Position numbers and translations under genes: made by a program. A DNA stretch of 8,428 nt from Myxococcaceae bacterium (lineage in GTDB: Bacteria; Myxococcota; Myxococcia; Myxococcales; Myxococcaceae): the NCBI GenBank assembly GCA_018262385.1, contig JAGSPQ010000391.1, positions 1-8,428 of the forward strand. The letters run 5' to 3'. Shown here piece after piece: positions 1-5,394 of this stretch; position 1 is the stretch's first letter, and each line of letters starts with the position of its first letter. Below the pieces are notes generated by a model. That model was not told the origin of the DNA, searched no databases, and saw only the letters and a list, made by a program, of their open reading frames with translations.

Positions 1-54
1 CCGGCGCCGGCGCGGCTGACACTTCGGCTTTCTCTATCGGTCGCAGGGAAAAGT

Positions 55-60
55 TAGAAT
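55..60 (+). promoter_or_regulatory. Possible -10 element upstream of the first gene
   Basis: TAGAAT matches the sigma-70 -10 consensus at five of six positions and lies in the least GC-rich part of the left end (about 21-60). I found no convincing -35 hexamer at 16-18 bp upstream; the nearest TTGACA-like string, CTGACA at 16-21, is too far away. If real, it would give a 5' leader of roughly 135 nt before the first gene. Weak evidence only. Confidence 0.2.
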
Positions 61-82
61 GCGACTGTCTGAGTTCTGAGCG

Positions 83-99
83 CCGCCCGGACAGGGCGG
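83..99 (+). other. Short GC hairpin in the leader of the first gene
   Basis: CCGCCC (83-88) and GGGCGG (94-99) form a perfect 6-bp stem around a 5-nt loop. There is no T-run after it, so it does not look like a standard intrinsic terminator. It could end an upstream transcript or structure the 5' leader of the gene at 205. In DNA this GC-rich, such stems also arise by chance. Confidence 0.3.
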
Positions 100-194
100 T
101 CGCGCAGCCGGGTGCGCACTTCGAAGTGACCGCATGCGCGGGCGCGGGTTTGGCGGTTGGTACAGCCGATGCTCCGTGGGCCGGCACTGTTCAC

Positions 195-200
195 GGAGGT
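195..200 (+). promoter_or_regulatory. Ribosome-binding site deciding the start at 205
   Basis: GGAGGT is a near-perfect Shine-Dalgarno sequence 4 nt before the ATG at 205. It lies inside the longer open frame, downstream of the alternative in-frame ATG at 169, so it favours the shorter protein that begins directly with a signal sequence. Confidence 0.6.
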
Positions 201-204
201 CCCG

Positions 205-1068
205 ATGATCCGACGCGTGCTGCTGGTGGTTCCGTTGGTGTCGACGCTGGCCTGCGTGACGATCGACGGCCCCCGCCGCGCGGTGAGCGAGCGCTGGGTC
301 GAGACCCGCTGCGAGGGCCGCCCGGCGGCGGTGCTGGACGGGATGGTGCGCGATCGGGTGCGGCTGGTGTTCAGCGACTCCGAGCACTGCACCGAGATCA
401 AGGAGACGAGCTACGTCAAAGAGAGGCGGCAGCGGCTGTCGGACCCGGTGCGGGGAGGGTTCGCCGCGGGCGCGGGGCTGATCGTGGCGGTGCCGCTGGT
501 CGCGCTCGCGGTGGTGGGGGGCAGGCCAGCGGTCAACCGCTCCCCTGGGCTGGAGTACCCGCAGCCGGTCTACCCGAGCGTCCCCAGCGCGCTGGGGGAG
601 CCGGTGATGTACGCGATCCTCGCCGCCGGAATCGGGACCGGGCTGGGCGCCTGGGAAGCGATGAAGGCCACCGACCCGGCCGGCTCGATCGAGGTCGCCG
701 AGCGGACCACCACGGTGACGATGCGCCAGCGGGTGGTGAAGCGCGGCACGGTGAACGCCCCCGGCCTGGCGGTGGGCGGCCTGCAGCTGACCGCCGGCGC
801 GCTCGAGCTGTCGCTGGAGGAGGCGCAGGGGCTGGCCAACGGCGAGCTGTACCTCGACGGCGCCCGGGTCGAGCTGAGCGGAGACACCAGCGAGCGGCTC
901 GGCTTCCTGCCGATCTGCAAAGCCGCGATCGACGGCTACGACGAGGGGCTGCCGAGCTGGAATTCCAGCCGGCGGGTGAGCGCCTGGCGGCAGGCCCAGA
1001 CCTGCGACCGGCACGGGTGGACCTTCGCCGAGCAGGTACGGGCGACCGCGATCGCCGCCGCGCCCTGA
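205..1068 (+). CDS. Uncharacterised envelope protein, probable lipoprotein
   Basis: This 287-residue protein belongs to no family I recognise. The ATG at 205 is chosen because GGAGGT (195-200) lies 4 nt upstream and the protein then begins with an export signal: basic MIRR, a hydrophobic stretch 5-16, and Cys17. The context STLAC resembles a lipobox, but Leu is at -2 rather than the usual -3, so lipidation is likely rather than certain. After a charged segment (21-82; C36, C62) come two hydrophobic glycine/alanine-rich stretches, about 85-105 and 134-150, that could be membrane segments. They are separated by a Pro/Tyr-rich loop. The rest (151-287) is soluble-looking, with C238 and C267, and has a stretch around 163-225 that looks beta-rich. 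Starts at 157 or 169 would place residues before the signal and are less likely. It appears monocistronic and converges on the PilZ gene 7 bp away. Confidence 0.75.
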   Translation: MIRRVLLVVPLVSTLACVTIDGPRRAVSERWVETRCEGRPAAVLDGMVRDRVRLVFSDSEHCTEIKETSYVKERRQRLSDPVRGGFAAGAGLIVAVPLVALAVVGGRPAVNRSPGLEYPQPVYPSVPSALGEPVMYAILAAGIGTGLGAWEAMKATDPAGSIEVAERTTTVTMRQRVVKRGTVNAPGLAVGGLQLTAGALELSLEEAQGLANGELYLDGARVELSGDTSERLGFLPICKAAIDGYDEGLPSWNSSRRVSAWRQAQTCDRHGWTFAEQVRATAIAAAP

Positions 1069-1075
1069 GCGCTTT

Positions 1076-1690
1076 TCAGCCGCGGGCGAGGCGGGCGAGC
1101 ACTTTTCCCAGCCGCAGCAGCGCCTTCGGGTCGGGCTCGACGAACACCAGGCCCATCCCCGGCGCGTTGCCGGTGGAGCGGACCCAGGCGACGCGGGCGC
1201 TGAGCACCATCGAGGTGAGCGCTCCGGGGGGACGCAGATGGAGCTCGAGCAGCTGGCCGACCTCGGCCGGGGCGATCGAGCGGACGAACGCTCCCCCCTC
1301 GGACAGGTCGGCGAGGAACTCGCGGCGCGTCTGGCCCAGGTGGGTGAGGCGGACCTTCAGCGCGGTCGCCAGCCGGACGCTGCCGCGCATCGCCTCGGCG
1401 TCGAGATCCTTCCGGGCGAACGCGAGCAGCCGCTGGCTCGAGTCGTCGTGGGGGAGGAAGTCGACCCCGAAGCACTCCTTGAGCTGGCGGGAGCCCCGGT
1501 GCCGCGCCCACGCCAGCTGGCCCTCGAGCTTGAACTCCCGCAGCGGGTGCTCGACCTTCACCAACAGCTCGACCCAATCGCCGACCGCGCCCGGCGCTGG
1601 CCCGTCAACGGTCAGGCCGCCGAGCTTCCCGTTCGGGTAGTAGCGGCCGAGGAGATCGGACGGCGAAGCGACGACGAGCTCGGCCTGCAC
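1076..1690 (-). CDS. Tandem PilZ-like domain protein (probable c-di-GMP effector)
   Basis: This 204-residue cytoplasmic protein has no signal peptide or membrane segment. The C-terminal half (about 95-200) is a PilZ domain of the type abundant in myxobacteria (TIGR02266-like). It has RGSVR (102-106) fitting the RxxxR motif and DLSEGG (128-133) fitting [DN]xSxxG, the residues that contact cyclic di-GMP in known PilZ proteins, so binding is plausible. The N-terminal half (about 1-90) looks like a diverged copy: a GGLTVDG stretch (24-30) sits where the second motif would be and there is no RxxxR. It starts with GTG at 1690, 9 nt after the upstream lipoprotein's stop, with GAGG overlapping that TGA, so it is probably translated by coupling as the last gene of the operon. 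Target or output is unknown; such proteins usually act by protein-protein contact in motility, envelope or transcription control. The adaptor role is inferred. Confidence 0.82.
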   Translation of the reverse strand: MQAELVVASPSDLLGRYYPNGKLGGLTVDGPAPGAVGDWVELLVKVEHPLREFKLEGQLAWARHRGSRQLKECFGVDFLPHDDSSQRLLAFARKDLDAEAMRGSVRLATALKVRLTHLGQTRREFLADLSEGGAFVRSIAPAEVGQLLELHLRPPGALTSMVLSARVAWVRSTGNAPGMGLVFVEPDPKALLRLGKVLARLARG

Positions 1691-1697
1691 CGGTGCG

Positions 1698-1701
1698 CCT
1701 C
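1698..1701 (-). promoter_or_regulatory. Ribosome-binding site overlapping upstream stop codon
   Basis: On the minus strand GAGG overlaps the TGA stop (1702-1700) of the Cys-rich lipoprotein gene and lies 7 nt before the GTG start at 1690. This supports the GTG start and suggests that translation of the PilZ gene is coupled to the gene before it. Confidence 0.5.
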
Positions 1702-3796
1702 AGTTGTTCGGCACGCTCTCGACGATCAGCGTGTTGTCGACGTGGGGCTCGCCGGCGACCAGCCGGGCGTGAATCTTCGCGTGGCTGGCGAACATCTTTC
1801 CGTCGGTGAAGACGCCGTCGGCGAAGAAGCCGACCGCGCCGGTGGTGCGAATCGACGGCAGCACCGACCAGGTCGCGCCGCGCCTGGCCAGCTTGAGGTC
1901 GCCCTTGGTCGCGTCCTGGTAGACGGCGTAGACCGTGCCGGCGGTGGCGCCGAAGATCAGCGCCGAGTCGGTGCCCACCCAGTCGGATTCGCCGGAAGCG
2001 GCCGCGCCGGCGCCGGTGTCGATCGTCTCGGGGGTGACGCCGGTCTGCAGCTGCGCCGCGTAATAGAACTTCAGCTTCTTGCTGCTGAAGTCGTGGTACC
2101 CGATCGCGACGCTCTTGGTCGACGGGTCGATCTTCAGGTCGGGGAAGTAGCCGGTGTCGCCGCTGTCATCGAGCTTCACCAGCGCGCCGGGCGTGCCGGT
2201 GGCCGACAGCTTGATCCCGTAGAGATCTCCGTCCGGGTTGTAGCGGGTGGCGCCCATCGGCGGCGGGGTGGTGCGCTTCATGAAGCCGAGGAAGGCCTCC
2301 TTGCCGTTGAAGCCGAGCGAGGAGAACAGCCCGACGCCGTCGGTGATGTCGTTGAGGTTCGACGGGTTGTATTTCTTCGAGCACTTCGCCGCCGTCCCGA
2401 CGGTGACGCAGGTCTCGGTGTTGGCGTCGCAGCCGGTGCAGGTGGTGGCGGGCGAGTAGCAGTCGGGCCCGGTGCCGGGGTCGGCGCAGGTGTTGGTGGC
2501 CGAGCAGCTGTAGCAGGGAGGCGTCGGCCGGCTCTGGCAGGCGAGGGTCTTCACCGTCCAGTCGCTCGCGCTGGCAGGGGCGACGACGTTGGCGTGGGCG
2601 TACTTGAGCGCGGTGATGAAGGCCTTCGGGCCGGTCGGAGCAGGAGCGGGGCAGTCGGCGACGTTGAAGCTCGCCTCGGCGCCACGCTGGAAGTAGCTGA
2701 CGCCCGGCAGGCCATCGGAGTCGACCGCGATCGAGGTGTAGAGCCCGAGGTCTCCGGTGTCGCCGTCGACCTTGTGGTTCGTCCACTTCCCGGCCGCGTC
2801 CATCACCGCCACCTTCAGATCGCCGTGGGTGACGTCGAAGTAGCTGACGTAGACGAGGCCGGCGTTGCCGGTGGCGATGTCGGTGTAGCGGCCGACGTCA
2901 TCCCCCGGCTCGACCACTCCGCCGCGCGCGCCCGAGGGGCCGTACTTCACCGCCGAGGAGGGGACGCCGTCGATGTAGTCGAGGCCGAGCTTCACTCCGG
3001 CGAGGTCGTAGCGGGCGACGACGAGATCGCCGTACTGGCCGTCGTACTCGGAGACGAACAGGCCCTTGCCGGCCTGGGCCGCCATCGCGGAGAAGCGGCC
3101 GAGATCCTCGGAGCGCAACCCGGGCAGCTCGGCGCAGACGCACGCGACCGCCGGGAGGTTGCAGCTGTCCCAGATGTTGCGGGGATCCTTGAAGGTGGCG
3201 ATGAAGCCGGCGTTGCAGGTCATCGGGCAGGCGGCGTTCGCGCGCCCGGTGGGGTTCGCGTAGTCCTGGCAGCGATCGATGTCGGCCACGCACCCCTTGC
3301 CCGCCTCGCACGAGCCGGTACAGGGCAGATCCGCCATGCACTCGTTCTGGAAGCACGACTGGCCTTCCGGGCAGGCGCCGAGCGGGCCGCACTGCTTGAA
3401 CCGGCACCGGCTCGAGTTGCCGTAGGTGTCGGAGTAGACCTCGCAGAAGCGATCGCCCTTCTCTCCGCAGTCGACGTCGGTCTCGCAGGAGAGGAACTTG
3501 TCGAAGCACTTCTTGCGATCGGTCGGGCAGGTCTGGCCCGGGCAGCAGTCGGCCTCGGTGGCGCACTTGCGGTCGGCGAACACGCAGCACATCACCCCCG
3601 GCTTGTCCTTGGGGACGGCGCAGGAGAAGTGATCGGCGCACTCGAGGTTGTCGGCGCAGACGGCGTCATGGCCGACCTGCTGTCCCGCGACGCCCTTGCA
3701 GCTGTCGTCGATCGGCTTGATGCCCGGGCCACCGCACTTGCAACCCGAGATCGCGAACACACCGAGGCACAGGGCCAGCCAGAGCTTGGAAGACAT
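1700..3796 (-). CDS. Cys-rich lipoprotein with propeller-like repeats
   Basis: This 698-residue secreted lipoprotein has a signal sequence (1-18) ending in a good lipobox, ISGC, with lipidated Cys19. Residues 19-221 hold about 30 cysteines, including CATEADCC (78-85) and CETDVDC (104-110), resembling small disulfide-knot modules common in myxobacterial surface proteins. Residues 230-698 carry six repeats that start with a G-x-[YF] motif (LGRF 232, VGRY 301, LGLY 350, VGLF 488, TGYF 548, VGFF 655). Several are followed by a [YF]-x-D-x(3)-GDL-type strand (YFDVTHGDLK 319-328, YQDATKGDLK 626-635). A six-bladed beta-propeller is therefore inferred. A second cluster of ten cysteines (382-472) interrupts the repeats. 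The ATG at 3796 has AGGGG 5 nt upstream overlapping the preceding TAG. The open frame continues far upstream, but only this start gives an export signal. Ligand and function are unknown; cell-surface binding or adhesion is a guess. No MYXO-CTERM tail is present. Confidence 0.85.
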   Translation of the reverse strand: MSSKLWLALCLGVFAISGCKCGGPGIKPIDDSCKGVAGQQVGHDAVCADNLECADHFSCAVPKDKPGVMCCVFADRKCATEADCCPGQTCPTDRKKCFDKFLSCETDVDCGEKGDRFCEVYSDTYGNSSRCRFKQCGPLGACPEGQSCFQNECMADLPCTGSCEAGKGCVADIDRCQDYANPTGRANAACPMTCNAGFIATFKDPRNIWDSCNLPAVACVCAELPGLRSEDLGRFSAMAAQAGKGLFVSEYDGQYGDLVVARYDLAGVKLGLDYIDGVPSSAVKYGPSGARGGVVEPGDDVGRYTDIATGNAGLVYVSYFDVTHGDLKVAVMDAAGKWTNHKVDGDTGDLGLYTSIAVDSDGLPGVSYFQRGAEASFNVADCPAPAPTGPKAFITALKYAHANVVAPASASDWTVKTLACQSRPTPPCYSCSATNTCADPGTGPDCYSPATTCTGCDANTETCVTVGTAAKCSKKYNPSNLNDITDGVGLFSSLGFNGKEAFLGFMKRTTPPPMGATRYNPDGDLYGIKLSATGTPGALVKLDDSGDTGYFPDLKIDPSTKSVAIGYHDFSSKKLKFYYAAQLQTGVTPETIDTGAGAAASGESDWVGTDSALIFGATAGTVYAVYQDATKGDLKLARRGATWSVLPSIRTTGAVGFFADGVFTDGKMFASHAKIHARLVAGEPHVDNTLIVESVPNN

Positions 3797-3801
3797 GTAT
3801 G

Positions 3802-3806
3802 CCCCT
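3802..3806 (-). promoter_or_regulatory. Ribosome-binding site of the Cys-rich lipoprotein
   Basis: On the minus strand AGGGG begins inside the TAG stop of the PDAG lipoprotein gene and ends 5 nt before the ATG at 3796. It fixes the start deep inside a much longer open frame and points to translational coupling between the two lipoprotein genes. Confidence 0.55.
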
Positions 3807-4551
3807 ATAGCGCGCCAGCGTCGGTTCGCGCGAGACGGTGCTCCAGCATCGCGGCCGGCTGGGGCAAAGATGGAGTTTGACAGCCCTCGCCCACCGGAGT
3901 CGAGGTGGCCGAGCTCAGAGTGAGGGAGGAGGGGGTACAGGCGGTCACCCGGGTGACGAAGGTGGCCCGGCACTCCCGCCCGGAGGGGAGCAGGTGGAGG
4001 GTCTCGGTCTCTCCGACGAAGCCCTCGGGGCTGCGGCGCAGGTGGATCACCGCGGTGGCCAGCGGTGGGGGGCCTCCGTCGCGGGGAAGCAGATCCGGGG
4101 GGAGGGGGTGGCGGTGGGAGGTGTCGACCGGGCCGGCGTCCGGTGGCCCGGCGTCGGGCGGGCCTGCGTCGGGCGGACCGGCGTCGGGCGGACCTGCGTC
4201 GGGGGCCCCGGCGTCCTTCCCTCCACCGAGGCGGACGCCCGGAAAGCGCACGCCTGCGGCCGGCTTGCCCGCCCCGGCATCGGCGCGGGGAAACAGGCGG
4301 GTGGGGCTCCCGGCGTCGACTCCCACCGGCGGGAACACCCGGTAGACCCACCCCGTCACGTCCGCCCGGTCGTCCTCGAAGTGGTAGCGGAAGGTCGGAT
4401 CGTCCTGGTGCTGCCAGTCGCCGGTGAGGGGCAGCTCGCAGCCGGGCGGGATCCGGATCGCGGGCGGGGGCGGCGGGCGAGGCTCGACCGGGGTGGGCAC
4501 CGGCCGCGGGCAGCCGCAGAGGAGGAGGAGAAGCCAGGTGCGCCGCGGCAT
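3805..4551 (-). CDS. PDAG-repeat lipoprotein, first gene of the leftward operon
   Basis: This 248-residue protein has a very short signal: MPRR, five or six leucines, then LCGC with the lipidated Cys at 14. A Pro-rich tether follows (15-31). Segments 38-75 (GDWQHQDD at 44-51, RYHFEDD at 55-61) and 163-226 (HLRRSPEGFVGETETLHL, RECRATFV) have alternating beta-strand character and look like two halves of one small beta-rich, perhaps lipocalin-like, domain. Four cysteines (38, 194, 205, 224) are available for disulfides. Between the halves lies a low-complexity linker (about 76-160) rich in Asp-Ala-Gly, including an uninterrupted run of Asp-Ala-Gly-Pro-Pro pentapeptides; a last DAG sits at the C-terminus (244-246). 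The ATG at 4551 is the only start that gives a signal peptide, but it lacks a good Shine-Dalgarno, so a short or leaderless transcript is possible. Function unknown; the fold guess is inference. Confidence 0.75.
   Translation of the reverse strand: MPRRTWLLLLLCGCPRPVPTPVEPRPPPPPAIRIPPGCELPLTGDWQHQDDPTFRYHFEDDRADVTGWVYRVFPPVGVDAGSPTRLFPRADAGAGKPAAGVRFPGVRLGGGKDAGAPDAGPPDAGPPDAGPPDAGPPDAGPVDTSHRHPLPPDLLPRDGGPPPLATAVIHLRRSPEGFVGETETLHLLPSGRECRATFVTRVTACTPSSLTLSSATSTPVGEGCQTPSLPQPAAMLEHRLARTDAGAL
4126..4215 (-). repeat. 15-bp tandem repeat encoding Asp-Ala-Gly-Pro-Pro units
   Basis: Six consecutive 15-bp units each end in GCGTC on the plus strand, at 4140, 4155, 4170, 4185, 4200 and 4215. They differ at only a few positions, partly in an alternating C/T pattern. 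Read on the minus strand each unit starts with GAC GC(C/A) GG, giving Asp-Ala-Gly plus two residues, mostly Pro-Pro. Because the unit is a multiple of three, gain or loss of copies would lengthen or shorten the linker without breaking the frame. Confidence 0.85.
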
Positions 4552-4603
4552 CACGAGAACGGCAGACCTTACTCGCCGGAATGCCGTGGTAACCTTTCCG
4601 GCC
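4552..4603. promoter_or_regulatory. Divergent promoter region of the two operons
   Basis: Only 52 bp separate the start codons of the leftward lipoprotein operon (4551) and the rightward PEGA-cyclase pair (4604). Promoters for one or both operons must lie here or extend into the genes. I see no strong -35/-10 pair on either strand; TAAGGT on the minus strand (4572-4567) and TAACCT on the plus strand (4590-4595) are only weak -10-like matches. Neither start has a clear Shine-Dalgarno, which is compatible with very short leaders. Confidence 0.45.
4575..4602. repeat. Perfect 7-bp inverted repeat, candidate operator
   Basis: GCCGGAA (4575-4581) and TTCCGGC (4596-4602) are exact reverse complements separated by 14 nt. 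Arm centres are therefore 21 bp apart, about two helical turns, as expected for a dimeric regulator binding one DNA face. A smaller GGT-A-ACC palindrome (4588-4594) lies between them. The right arm ends 1 nt before the ATG at 4604, so the same sequence could also form an RNA hairpin at the start site. Regulatory function is inferred from position and symmetry only. Confidence 0.4.
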
Positions 4604-5387
4604 ATGTCCTGGTCGAAACTTCTGGTGATTGCGCTCGGCGGAGCACTGCTCGCAGGTCCGGCGTTCGCGCAAGACGACGACGAGCTGATGCAGCTGAGCC
4701 CGAAGAAGAAGGCGGAACCGAAGGCCAAGCCGAGGCCCAAAGCCAAGCCGAAAGCTCCGCCCAGGCAGCCGGTCACCTCGAACGACGACGAGCTGACGCC
4801 GCTGACTCCGAGCAAGGGCGAGCTGGTGCTCAAGGCCCCTGCCGCTCCGCGCCGCGCCAAGGTGAGCATCGACGATCGCGAGCGCGCAGGTGGCGATCAA
4901 CGGCAAGCCGGTCGGGACGGCGCCGATCGAAGAGCTCGAGGTCCCTCCGGGCGCCACCACGATCACCGTGCGCAAAGAGGGCTACAAGGATGCGACCCAG
5001 ACGCTGAAGCTGGTCGCGGGCAAGGAGTACCCGCTGTCGGTGAAGCTCGGCCCGCCGGTCGCGGTGGCCCCGCCGATCGTCGCTGCCGACACTGATCGCC
5101 CCGAGAACCCCAACCTCGTTCCACCTCCGAGTGAGGACGTGGGGATCGGCACCACGATCCAGGAGTCTCCCCCGGTCTACACCCGCTGGTACTTCTGGGC
5201 CGGCGCGGCAGCGGTGGTGGCCGCGGTCGCGGTCGGAACCGCGGTCGGGGTCAGCAACAGCCAGCCGAAGCCGCTGGGCGAAAGGGCGATCTGCGGTGAG
5301 ACCGGCTGCGACTCCTGCATCGGCTTCATGTGCTCGATCGCGCCGTCGGGAATCGTGTCGTCGGGAATCGCGCCGTTCAAGTTCTAG
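4604..5387 (+). pseudogene. Exported PEGA-domain protein with apparent frameshift
   Basis: Two frames join into one protein of about 260 residues. The first part, from ATG 4604, has a signal peptide with likely cleavage AFA|QDDD after residue 22, a duplicated DDEL-x-x-L-x-P motif (DDELMQLSP, DDELTPLTP) around a Lys/Pro/Ala-rich linker, then AKVSI. Unshifted, this frame runs to a stop at 5093-5095 through Arg/Gly-rich noncoding-looking sequence. The second part, one frame over (4890-5387), continues a PEGA domain (VAINGKPVGTAPI, LEVPPGATTITVRKEGY), then a Pro-rich stretch, a membrane segment (WAGAAAVVAAVAVGTAVGV, about 5198-5254) and a tail with C-x4-C-x2-C-x4-C. The shift must lie between 4866, just after an in-frame TGA (4863-4865) in the second frame, and about 4890. 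PEGA domains are small beta-rich extracytoplasmic modules thought to bind surface polysaccharide or protein. It may be a true pseudogene, a sequencing error or, less likely, recoding. It lies 7 nt before the cyclase. Confidence 0.75.
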
Positions 5388-5394
5388 TGCTCCG

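Noticed and set aside
1..57. Possible 3' end of an upstream gene (frame 1, ending TAG at 55-57)
   Set aside because: Only 18 codons are visible, with no recognisable sequence; it cannot be told from chance.
34..1014. 326-residue minus-strand frame opposite the first gene
   Set aside because: Low-complexity Arg/His/Pro/Ala composition and no domains; the sense gene has an excellent Shine-Dalgarno and an export signal.
126..1640. 504-residue plus-strand frame overlapping the first gene and the PilZ gene
   Set aside because: Arg/Gly-rich shadow in another frame of the lipoprotein and antisense to the PilZ gene; no start signal or domain.
1238..3880. 880-residue open frame on the plus strand opposite the PilZ and Cys-rich lipoprotein genes
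   Set aside because: Its product is Arg/Gly/Val-rich without domains, typical of the complement of GC-rich coding DNA. The opposite strand has recognisable domains, signal peptide and ribosome-binding sites.
3797..4975. Upstream extension of the Cys-rich lipoprotein frame by 393 residues
   Set aside because: The extension crosses the PDAG lipoprotein in another frame, would bury the signal peptide, and is Arg/Pro-rich noise. ATG 3796 has a ribosome-binding site and a lipobox.
4890..5387. PEGA segment as an independent gene starting at GTG 4890
   Set aside because: It would begin in the middle of the PEGA domain without a signal peptide or ribosome-binding site. The signal and linker lie just upstream in another frame, so one frameshifted gene fits better.
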